Positions 55,260-64,000 of a stretch of 64,000 nt of DNA are shown one piece after another; position 1 is the stretch's first letter, and each line of letters starts with the position of its first letter. The stretch is from Dugong dugon (Eukaryota; Chordata; Mammalia; Sirenia; Dugongidae). Position numbers and translations under genes: made by a program. The stretch is from the NCBI GenBank assembly GCA_030035585.1, contig CM057471.1, positions 91,885,819 to 91,949,818 on the forward strand, in the 5' to 3' direction. The notes under the pieces were generated by a model. The model had not been told where the DNA came from, did not search any database, and worked only from the letters and a program-made list of their open reading frames with translations.

Positions 55260-55436
55260 CCAGGTTCCGATTCATGTGACCCCATGTGTGTCAAAGTAGA
55301 ACTGTGATCCATAGGGTTTTCAATTGCTGATTTCTTGGAAGTAGGCCTTTCTTCTGAGGCATCTCTGATTGGATTTGAACCTCCAACCTTTTGGTTAGCA
55401 GGCAAGTAGATTAATTGTTTGCAACACGCAGGGAAG
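55260..55436 (-). mobile_element. AfroSINE, 3'-truncated
   Basis: Begins accaggttccgattcatg, so the last bases of the tail are worn or missing; head complement gcaacacgcagggaagc is diverged. Confidence 0.85.
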
Positions 55437-55487
55437 CGGAGACGGAGGGAAAGCCTTGTGCCTTCAAAGCAGTATAACTCAGGGGTT

Positions 55488-55728
55488 CATTCTGAGTGCT
55501 CTGGAGTCAAATAGCCTGGTACCAACCCAACCCCATTACTTGTGTCCTTGGGCAAGTCAGCCAACCACTCCCTGTATCTTTTTCCTCTTTTGTAAAATGG
55601 AGAGAATGAAAGAGCCTGCCCCGTGGGACACTTGTTAGGGGTAAAGAAGGTCATATGTATATGTATAGGGTGATACCTGGCATCTAGTGCATGCTCAACA
55701 CCTGTTAACTTTTGTCATTAATGTTACT
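55488..55728 (+). mobile_element. MIR SINE
   Basis: gagtgctctggagtcaaatagc, then ccttgggcaagtcagcc, cttttgtaaaatggagag, 'acctggcatctagtgcatgctc'. Near-complete. Confidence 0.85.
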
Positions 55729-55732
55729 TCCA

Positions 55733-56307
55733 CAAGCCAATTTACCCGTAGCTGTTGAGTCAATTCCGACTCATGGCGACCCCATGTTCGCAGAGTAGAA
55801 CTGTGCTCCATTGGGTTTTCAAGACTATAACCTTGCAGAAGCAGATCACCAGACCTTTCTTCCAAGGCACCTCTGTTGTTGCTGTTAGGTGCCATCGAGT
55901 CGGTTCCGACTCATAGCAACAACAGAACAAAACACGGCCTGGTCCTTCACCATCCTCACAATTGTTGCTATGCTTGAGCTCATTGTTGCAGCCACTGCGT
56001 CAATCCATCTCGTTGAGGGTCTTCCTCTTTTTTGCTGACCTATACTTTACTGAGCATGATGTCCTTTTCTAGGGACTGGTCCCTCCTGATAACATGTCCA
56101 AAGTATGTGAGACGTAGTCTCGCCATCCTTGCTTCTAAGGAGCATTCTGGTTGTACTTCTTCCAAGACAGATTTGTTCATTCTTTTGGCAGTCCATGGTA
56201 TATTCAATATTCTTCATGAACACCATAATTCAAAGGTACCTCTGGGTGGGTCAGGTTGGCAACCATTTGGTAGCCGAGCACTTCACCATTTGCGCTACCC
56301 AGGGACT
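55733..56307 (-). mobile_element. AfroSINE split by an RTE insertion
   Basis: The SINE halves are 55733-55875 (tail side) and 56235-56307 (head side). Between them an RTE 3' end is inserted and the SINE word ggcacctctg appears on both sides (ggcacctctg at 55866-55875 and ggtacctctg at 56235-56244). Reading across the insertion restores a normal AfroSINE order, so the SINE is older than the RTE copy. Confidence 0.95.
55876..56234 (-). mobile_element. RTE LINE 3' end inserted in AfroSINE
   Basis: ttgttgctgttaggtgccatcg at the tail, then complement of the terminal ORF2: cttcctcttttttgctgacc, ctgataacatgtccaaagtatg, ggcagtccatggtatattc. About 359 bp, among the best-preserved RTE tails in the window. 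The 115- and 88-codon plus-strand frames are antisense to it. Confidence 0.95.
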
Positions 56308-56319
56308 AATGACAGGCCA

Positions 56320-57845
56320 CCTAATGACATGGAATTTATCAGCGCCAAGGAAACTGGAAGTTACAGACTCTGTCCCTAAAAGGTATAGACGTTAACCCAG
56401 GCAGCCAGGAAACCTGCAAATGTGATGGCACCAAAATGGTCCATTGCTTCCGCCTTCTCACTCAAGACACCAAATAGAGGCTTTCCTGTTGGAACATTCC
56501 AAAGACAGCAATACCAGGTGAGCCACGGTGAGAAGCCTTGCATCCTGCTTCCAACTCTGGAATCAAATAAGGTGCTTGGACTTGGAACCCTGGCTCTTAA
56601 TTGCATTGCCTCTGATAAGTCTCAGCGAGGTCCTTCCTCAACTTGAGCAAGTAGAAGGCTGCAAAATCTGAATGCATTCTCAGGCAACAAAAAGCAAAGG
56701 ATTTTCTGTTAACCTCAGTTGCTTATTAAACCTCCCATCTTGAGCACTGCAATCTACCCTAATAACAGGGTTATTTATCCTCTACCCATGTGCCCTTGTT
56801 CATTAACTGGCATCTAGTCCTCATGAAGTCACCATTCTGGGAATTTCCGGGGCCAAGTCTGAGCCCAAAAGATGGCTCACTCAGGTAAAACACTCCTGTG
56901 AAATCAGGGGATAAAGCCCCAACTCCCACCGCCGCAGGCTTTGTGATGTGGAAACTATTGTCACCCGAAGTCATGTTCAAATGTTAATGGTGTTTTCGTC
57001 TAACTTGGTCTGAGCTGAGAATATTTCTGGGCTCACTTACTCTTAAAGACAACCCCAGCAGTTCACACTGAGATTAACACTCTTTGACATAGCACAAAGT
57101 ACCGAGAGTAACATTTAGAAGGGGAAAATAACTTGAAAGTGAAGGAGACCAAAAAGGCATAATTACCCAAGGCAAACTGTTTTGTTCATTCAGTGATTAC
57201 AGTGGTTTTAAAGCCTTATAATTTATCATAGCTCCGAACAATTTAAAGCTCAGTTGTGTTCCTTTGAGAAACAGAGACACTTCCCTTTCTTTATTCCTTC
57301 TGACAGGCTATTCTTTTAATATCATCTTAGTTCTAAGATGGCAGAGACTAGATCTTCCCAACATCACACCTAGAAAAAAGGATACTGACAGCAACAAGCT
57401 CTTACCTCTGCATTAGGCTGCAATGCTTAAATAACCAAAGAGTACAACAATTCCAAATGGGTGTAATTTCTTTCAGGTTCAAGTATCAGTTTGCTTGTTT
57501 TGCTGCTGCTAATCACCTCTTAAACAAACAATTGCTTTATCTATGTACTGTGCCTCATTTCACTTTCAAATTATGTGTGTGTTTTGCTCCCAACAGCTTA
57601 TTATGATCTATAATTAACAATTTTGCTGAAAGCAGAGCCATGTATTGAAAAGAGCCCACATGCTCTCTGAGAAGTGCTGGAAACAGGAGATCTTTGTTTT
57701 CATCATGAATTTGGCAAACAGAAGGCACCTCCCCTCTCTGCTTGGCATTGTCCTCTTTGGAAGTCCACAAGTGTAGAGGCTAAAAATGAAAAAAAAATTC
57801 AAACTTTGGCAAAATTTCTATTTGATGCCTACAAATCTAAGTAAA
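56320..57845. other. Long stretch with little recognisable repeat; conserved-element candidate
   Basis: Apart from a MIR at 56555-56650 I see no repeat. Segments around 56745-57260 (for example ggttatttatcctc, cactcctgtgaaatcagggg, gtgattacagtgg) look unworn. The frames are short and unrecognised. Confidence 0.35.
56555..56650 (+). mobile_element. MIR fragment
   Basis: ccaactctggaatcaaataagg, gcttggacttggaaccctggc and tcagcgaggtccttcctcaac follow MIR order. Confidence 0.6.
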
Positions 57846-58020
57846 CCAGGGATTCTCCAGTTTGGTTGCAATTTAATATTACCTGGGGGGTTTTTAAAGG
57901 AATGCCCAGGACTACCCTAGACCAATTAAATCAGAATCTCTAGCGGTGTACCCAGGGCTGGGTACTCATTAAGGATCCCCAGGTGATTATAACGTGCAGC
58001 CAAGATTGAGAACAACCGTG
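57846..58020. mobile_element. MER5A hAT DNA transposon
   Basis: ccagggattctccagtttgg, gaatgcccaggactaccc, aaatcagaatctctagcgg, ccaggtgattataacgtgcagcc and ttgagaacaaccgtg are the MER5A blocks in order. Flanking 8-mers are only partly similar. Confidence 0.85.
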
Positions 58021-58156
58021 GCAAACAAGCTAGTCTACCTTGCAGGAGCCCAAGAAAAAAGGTAATGACCAGTAAGAGTTACATAATTAAAAGCTGAATT
58101 GACTTGATTGTACTAAAACTTAGATCATTTTCCAAGTACATGGAAAGATGGAGACA

Positions 58157-58397
58157 CACTTTGGACATGTTATCAAGGCGGACCAGTCTCTGGAGAAGGA
58201 CATCATGCTTGGTAAAGTAGAAGGGCAGCGAAAAAGAGGAAGACCCTCAAAGAGATGAATTGACACAGTGGCTGCAACAATGGGCTAAAACATAACAACA
58301 GTTGTGAGGATGTCGCAGGACTGGGCATGTTTCGTTCTGTTGTACATAGGGTTGCTGTGAGTCGGAGCTGACTTGACGCCACCTAACAACAACAACA
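58157..58397 (+). mobile_element. RTE LINE 3' end
   Basis: cactttggacatgttatcaagg, gagaaggacatcatgcttgg, gcgaaaaagaggaagacc, gtgagtcggagctgactt and the canonical end gccacctaacaacaacaac. A well-preserved reference for the RTE tail. Confidence 0.95.
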
Positions 58398-58399
58398 TG

Positions 58400-59120
58400 G
58401 CGCATCTCCAATCTGAGTGACTAGCAGAAGATTCTTTCTACCCATCTCCCAGCTTATTCAAACTCACCCAGCAAGCAGCAAGGGTGTTTTAAAATTTCAC
58501 ACTTAGAAGCAGGTCTTGGAAATAATGGAATGGAAAATCATTCGGGAACAAATTTCCTGCATGTATTCTGGAATAGGAAAGCTTGCATTTCTCTTGTGGT
58601 TTAACAACTTTAGAACTTTCTCTGTGAGGCATGACAAAGTTATTAAAGACACAGCCCCTAAATTCTTGTTCAAAGGTTGGGTATGGTTCTCCACTTTCAC
58701 ACTATCTGTTAGACCTGAGGGAAACAAGTTTCTTTGTGCATGTCAGAAAACCTAGGTGTGGGCTCTAGTATGAATTAGCATGCACATATGAATTTTAGGT
58801 ACAAGCATCTTTTTTCCTTTGGGCCTGAAGGCCCATCAGGAGAATTTCTCCTACAACCAGTTCTAAAATGTGCCAAGTTTGTTTCCTGTGCTCTCCTCTA
58901 CCCTCAGCAGAAATCACTCCATCCTTTGTCTCTTATTCTAAGGGACTTAAGTATCAACGAGCTTCATCTCCTCAGCCAATTCTCTGTACATACACATTCA
59001 ACTTCCAAGTGCTAATAAGGAATTCTAGAGAGATAAATTGCATATTGTATTTTGGGGGGCAATTTTCTCCTCTCATCCTTCTACCTAACTCTCTAACACA
59101 TACACACAACTTCGTTATCT
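58400..59120. other. No recognisable repeat
   Basis: Opposing 74-102 codon frames (58503-58727 minus; 58868-59176 plus) without recognisable domains. Confidence 0.35.
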
Positions 59121-59123
59121 CGT

Positions 59124-59298
59124 TCAGTGGTCCACAAATATGGATGGCCATTGGACTCAGCCAGGGACTCAACTAGAAAGCAGGCTTCATTCCCTGATTC
59201 TCATTCAATGGATCTAGAACGAAGCCCAAGAATCAGTATTTTTGGAAGCTCCCAATGTAACGCTGATGATCACCCATATTTAGGAAACCACTGATCTA
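59124..59298. mobile_element. MER5A-like hAT
   Basis: ttcagtggtccacaaatatgg, cccaagaatcagtatttttgg, aagctcccaatgtaacgctg and taggaaaccactgatc are diverged MER5 ends and core. Length near 175 bp fits. Confidence 0.7.
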
Positions 59299-59395
59299 GT
59301 CAATAAAAGAATGCCAGGTCAGATTGACAAAGAATAGCCCTAAGAGATTCATGGTGGAGACATTTAGAAGTAGGTAGGGACTTTTGGCCCCCTTT

Positions 59396-59536
59396 GGGCT
59401 ACTAACCTAAAGGTCAGCAGTTTGAATCCACCAGCCACTCCTTGGAAACCCTATGGGGCAGTTCTCCTTTGTCCTATAGGGTCACTAAGAGTTGGAATCG
59501 ACTCAATGGCTTCAGGTTTGGTTTGGTTCGGTTTTC
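59396..59536 (+). mobile_element. AfroSINE, 5'-truncated
   Basis: Starts gggctactaacctaaagg, so the first part of the tRNA head is missing. Tail gggtcactaagagttgg and ggttcggttttc. Confidence 0.92.
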
Positions 59537-59539
59537 AGT

Positions 59540-60560
59540 ACCATGATGCAGTCTGGCTGACATACCAGCTGTCCAGGCCTGGGCCCTAGATGTGTGTGTC
59601 ACTGCTCGGACAGTGAATGGCCCCAGGGTCTGCAATCTTTCAGCATTGCTGCCCAAAAAGTTCTTGGAGGTGTCAAGGGACAGGGCTAACTTTGGTCATA
59701 ATTACGATTCTTGTTTTCTGAAACCTGTTCTCTTTGCAATAAATGAGAAAACATGTGCTCTATTCAAGGGCCTGCTCATCAGCTGAAAACTTCAAATTAG
59801 GGGCTGATGTGGGGTACTGGGAAGAAAGGAGGTTCCTGAAGAAGGGTTATGAGAGAGATGAAATACATAAAGCACTGAGGAGCAGAGACTTTAAGTTTAA
59901 AAACCAATTTAATACTGATTTAAATTTAAAAACATTTTTTAAATTGCCAGAGCAGGCAAAGGGTGGGAAGTTCCTCAGGGAAGTATAAAGCGAAGCTTTG
60001 GAACTGCTCACAGTATCTCGCATTGGCTGGTTGGCCCTACAGATTCTCCTAGGGAAAATCTGTCTGCATGGCAAGAAATATTGTGACTTAAATTGCATTC
60101 ATGAGATTCTCTGCTAAAAAAAAAAATCAATTCGTCAGATCAATTTTTCTTAAACAAGTTCATCATACTCTAGAGCAAGGAGCCAATCAATAGGGAATGT
60201 TTTTCAGCCTCTTCCCAGCCTTCCCACTTCAGTAATTGCTAGAATTTCATATCGACAGGCCATAGGCTGCTTTGAAGGCTGAATTGATCCATTAGCCTGT
60301 GGTGCTACAAGTCTGGGCCACAACAATAACACTGTATCCCCCAAGGGGCCAGGGCTGAAAATCAAACAGGAGGTAAACCGTTACATTATGCATTTGACCC
60401 TGGAGGGGCCCGGGCTCCTGCTTCTATCTGAAACCAAGGAAGGAGGAAGCGGAATCAAGGAAGTAGGAAGAGAATGGGACAGAGAAGAAAGAGGGGGCAG
60501 CAGCGGTTGGGGACAAAGGAAATGCTGAAGGAGCTACAGCTTCATTGTAAATGGTCCTCC
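59540..60560. other. Kilobase without recognisable repeat; conserved-element candidate
   Basis: 60160-60420 contains ggagccaatcaatagg, ctgaattgatccattagcc and gcatttgaccctgg. No coding frame supported. Confidence 0.35.
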
Positions 60561-60561
60561 C

Positions 60562-60703
60562 ATAAACCGAACCCGTTGCCATCAAGTCAATTCCAACACA
60601 TAGGAACCCTATGATAGGACAGAGTAGGACTGCCCTATAGGGTTGCCAAGGAGTGACTGGTAGATTCGAACTGTCGACTTTAACCACTGTGCCACAGGGC
60701 TCC
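60562..60703 (-). mobile_element. AfroSINE, short subfamily
   Basis: Complement of tail aaccgaacccgttgccatcaag; head complement gtgccacagggctcc. A few internal deletions. Confidence 0.94.
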
Positions 60704-60704
60704 A

Positions 60705-62190
60705 GAATGGAAAAGGAAATGCTGGTGGCCTGGTGAAACCATATATGCTGGGCAGCCGCTGTTAAGAGAAAAACAAACTTGAAAGAAACCCAAAAACGAA
60801 GCTAAATGATGCTCATCAGTATCATTTTGGTCCTGAAGCTTAGCTAACAGTTCTTCTTTAACAGCGATGTGAATAATCGCTTATGCCTGGGGCTAAGGCG
60901 ATAGGGAGCCTGTGAGAGCACAGCCAAGGAGAAAGGGGCAAGGAGTACAGGGGAGAGAGAGAAAACTCTTATCTTTTGCCAGGAGGTAAAATTATTCATC
61001 TTGTAATCGTTCCTGGACAGCTGTACTGTGCATTTCTACAACCCGGTAGCTCAGCAGGTTATCATAATAGGGATTATAATACAAAAAGCATCTAAGAGAA
61101 GTCAAGACTTGATTCACCATAAGGAGGAAATACCGTAGGGGGCCAGGTCATGTTGCCTTTTGCAGTACAAAGTCTAACTCTGGTACCAGTAAAATAAAAT
61201 CTGACAGTCAGAATGCCTTCTAGTGAGAGGCACTGATTTGCCCATTACAAAGCCACTGTTAACCTATTAATCAGAGAATTGTTCATTAACTATCCTACAC
61301 ACAGCAGTTACGTGGGCTTCTCATAAACCTGTTGGAAAGCAATGTCTGTGGAAAGCAAATTTGCACATGAGATGGAAATTGCCCACCACACGCGAGCATG
61401 GTTAATCTTCAATTTTTATGTGGAAATTAGGTATGCCTTATTAAAACTCAAAAGCCAGGGTTTTACTGCTCTCAAATACTAGCATATGTAGATACATACA
61501 TTTATATCCAGGAGCATAAGCATACTTCAGAGTGGTATGTTGGCATATATTAACTGCAGGGTCAGACCTCAGCAGAGGACAAACTGACATGTCCAATGCC
61601 ACCACACATTGCGCTTTGCTTGCACTAAACATCCCAAAGGAAATTGACCTTCTTGGTAACTTGCACATTTTCAGTTGCCATGAAAACCTTACTTAGTGAC
61701 TCTTGTGGGCATTTGCTTAGTATATTTCATAATCAGAGTCCAACTTGGAACTTGGACTTCACGCAAATATAATTAATCTGTCCACTTTGGGTAGACAGCT
61801 GCAGTATCCCTTATGTGATTTTCCATATGAGAAGTTAAATACGGAGGAAGCTAAATCACCAACATGGCAACTGTTTCAATAATAGGTTTATTCAGTATGT
61901 TACTATATACACTCATAGACAGAGGTAGATAATAGTACACAGTGGACAATATATTTATTTCAGCAAATCTACTGTGAATTATGCAAAATTAATACCCTGC
62001 TTCTGTAAGCAACTGTGGCTCACCAGTGGAGAGAGATGGGGGTAATAATACCAACCTGACTTCTCAGTCCTGGTGATATGGACAAGCTTGCTACCCAAAT
62101 ATCTGCTCTCCAAGGCATGGGGCTAATGCCTACACAGAGCAAGACAGAACAGCTACATTCCAGGCAGGCGGCTGTGCTGCTCCTATCAAA
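60705..62190. other. 1.5 kb block without recognisable repeat; conserved-element candidate
   Basis: The longest stretch in the window with no repeat I can name. It carries many unworn words, including aggtaaaattattcatc, cctattaatcagag, aatataattaatctgtcc and tgtgattttccatatg. Short frames only, none with a domain. Confidence 0.4.
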
Positions 62191-62194
62191 AACA

Positions 62195-63045
62195 ACACTG
62201 AGCTGTGGAAAACAGTGTGGCTCAAGAGGTTGAATGTAGAACTACCATGTGACCTAAAAATTCCACTTTTAGGTATACAGCAAGTCCCTGGATTATGAAT
62301 ATCCATCTGACTTACAGACAACTCAGACTTGCCCTTTAATGTTATGTAAATTTGTCCTCACTTTGAAATGATTGAACCAACCCCTACTCACAACAAATTA
62401 ATTCGTCACAATCACCTCACTTGCTGCACATGCAGCTTTTAAATCACTGAAAAGTCTTCGAGCCTTTTCTTCCACTAAAGTAAGAACCATATGCACCTGT
62501 TCCAGCTTACCTACCCATTCGACTTAAAGACACACTTAGAAGTGGATCTCATTGGTAGCCTGGGGACTGCCTGTATACCCAAGAGACTTAACACAGACAC
62601 ATGAACACGAATGCTTATTGCACAATAGCCAGAAGGTAAAAATAACCTAAATGTCCGTCAACAGATGAATGGATAAACAAACTGTAGTATATATACACAA
62701 TGGAATATTACTCAGCCAGAAGAAGAAATTAGGTTCTGATACATGGCTATAGCATGGATGAACTTTGAAAACATTATGTGTAGTGAAATAAATTTAATCA
62801 CAAAAGGACACTATTGCATGATTACACTTACGTGAAACATCTACAATAGGCAAGGGTGTAGAGACCAAAGTTTATTAGTGGTCACCAGGGTTGAGAGGAA
62901 GGGGGAAGGGGACAGTCATTGTTTAGGAAGCATAGGTAATGGAAAACATGATTAAGGTAACTGGTGTCACTGAATTGTATATGTAAATAATGTTGAATTG
63001 GCAAATGTTTTTATATGTATTTTTACCACAATAAACAAACAAAAA
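62195..63045 (+). mobile_element. L1M 3' half, interrupted by a Tigger-like MITE
   Basis: Left: gctgtggaaaacagtgtgg, ctaccatgtgacctaaaaattcc. Right from 62576: acccaagagacttaacac, gtccgtcaacagatgaatgg, caatggaatattactcagcc and the end gaattgtatatgtaaataat then ttttaccacaataaac. No intact frame. Confidence 0.9.
62278..62573. mobile_element. Tigger/pogo-like MITE with TA duplication
   Basis: Ends cagcaagtccctgg (left) and tggggactgcctg (right) are inverted repeats; each is flanked by TA at 62276-62277 and 62574-62575. Removing the element restores the L1M order 'aggtatataccc'. Internal gacttacagacaactcagac and gacttaaagacacact are the stem-side blocks. 296 bp, non-coding. Confidence 0.85.
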
Positions 63046-63135
63046 ACACTGAAATGAGTGATAGAGAAGACTATTTGAGGAAGTGACTCTCACGCACACC
63101 CTGTCTATGCACCAACTTTGTCCAAATAACCGAGG

Positions 63136-63655
63136 AAGTTTTCTAAAATACAGATTCCCAAGCTCCACCACCAGAACTTGTAACTCACTAGATCTGAGGT
63201 GGGACCCTGGAATCTTCATGTTTAAAGTGCTATGGGTGAATCGGAGCCCTGGTGGCACAGTGATTAAGAGCTATGGCTGCTAACCAAAAAGCAGGCTGTT
63301 CAAATCCACCAGCCACTCCTTGGAACACCCATGGTGTGGTTCTACTCTGTCCTATAGGGTCACTGTAAATTGGGGTCATCTCGATGGGAACAGGTCTGGT
63401 TTGGTTTGGCTTGGTTTGGTATGGGTGAATCTGATGAATAGCCTGGGGTAGAAACCAGTAAGTTACATATTGTTCCGTAGGTGTTCCAAGTCCTTGCTAT
63501 GCTAAGTATACATGAACCAGTGGTACTGGCCTGAAGTGGGAGCTTGTTAGCAATGTAGTTCTCAGCCCAAGCCCAGACCTACTGAATCAGATCTGCATTT
63601 TAACAAGGTCTCCAGGTAATTCGTGTAGATATTGAAGTTCAGAAGCAGTGCCCTA
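63136..63655. mobile_element. MER5A-like hAT sequence around an AfroSINE
   Basis: Left part 63136-63230 (acagattcccaagctccacc, gatctgaggtgggaccctgg) and right part 63520-63655 (acctactgaatcagatctgc, tctccaggtaattcgtg). These may be two separate MER5A copies rather than one split element. Confidence 0.6.
63243..63419 (+). mobile_element. AfroSINE, short subfamily
   Basis: Head ggagccctggtggcacag, box-B-like gctgttcaaatccacc, tail ggttctactctgtcc and (TTTGG)n end. Perfect 12-bp target duplication tatgggtgaatc at 63231-63242 and 63420-63431. Confidence 0.96.
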
Positions 63656-63659
63656 ATTG

Positions 63660-64000
63660 TTTGCACATCTATCTGTTAAGTCACCTGAAGCTATCTACCT
63701 GGTATTCATTGGATTGCCACCATCTTGCTTCACAATGCAAACAAACGCCTTTGCTAAGTTACATCATTAAATTTTGTAAAGGGTCTCATAAAAATATTTT
63801 TGTTTCTTTAGTAAAACCATTGTTGAAGTCTTTATATTTTAGGCTGTCAAATGTCACTTGCATTAAAGGTCTATGGAGGAAATTATTTTTAAAAAAGGGT
63901 GGGGGAGAAACATAGAAAGTAATACCTGTTTGCATGAGAAAATACAAATACTCCCCCCAAAAGGCAAATAAATGTGAACCAAAGAACTCTTTTAAGTTTT
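63660..64000. other. No recognisable repeat to the window edge
   Basis: AT-rich end of the window. The 84-codon plus-strand frame at 63661-63915 starts in unremarkable sequence and has no recognisable domain. Confidence 0.35.

Overview
The window is non-coding mammalian DNA, almost certainly from an afrothere and most likely a proboscidean (elephant lineage). The diagnosis rests on about thirty copies of the tRNA-headed AfroSINE and eight pieces of its partner, an RTE/BovB-like LINE (RTE1 type); both are hallmarks of Afrotheria. I found no protein-coding exon, rRNA, functional tRNA gene, CpG-island promoter or CRISPR array. The longer open frames are remnants of RTE, L1 or L2, or have no recognisable product. 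The region therefore reads as intergenic or intronic sequence.

Layout. 1-10.5 kb: AfroSINEs, a MER33-like hAT, a palindromic MITE, a second hAT, broken L2 and an LTR-like piece. 11-15.5 kb: one decayed L2 on the + strand, split by a young L1 3' end (12-bp target duplication) and by an old L1M 3' half that itself holds a SINE; a tRNA-Gly-headed SINE lies just beyond it. 15.8-26.3 kb: SINEs, three LTRs of MaLR type (two with near-perfect 5-bp duplications), RTE tails and a possible conserved element near 20.7 kb. 26.8-34.5 kb: more L1 3' ends, two further MaLR-like LTRs and an ERVL-like LTR with tRNA-Leu-type primer-site remnant. 35-40 kb: an L1M in 5'-to-3' order without its reverse-transcriptase segment, interrupted by a GC-rich 0.7-kb insert of unknown type and by a SINE. 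40.6-42.85 kb: an RTE copy on the - strand with its 5' region, endonuclease and YADD-bearing part, missing its 3' end. 43-45.2 kb: L1M split by an LTR, then two RTE tails around a SINE. 45-64 kb: lower repeat density, with long stretches without recognisable repeats (about 56.4-57.8 and 60.7-62.2 kb) that are candidates for regulatory sequence.

How the parts relate: AfroSINEs and RTE share their 3' tails, consistent with SINEs borrowing RTE machinery. Inside this window the SINE body also matches the RTE 5' region, so the SINEs look assembled from a tRNA head plus pieces of both RTE ends. Target duplications at many junctions give a relative order: L2, MIR and DNA transposons oldest, then L1M, then MaLR-like LTRs, then RTE, AfroSINE and the young L1 ends. 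I see no new gene system. The most unusual items are the composite SINEs, the RTE-into-SINE insertion, the GC-rich insert, the (CATTR)n tract inside an LTR and the possible conserved non-coding blocks.
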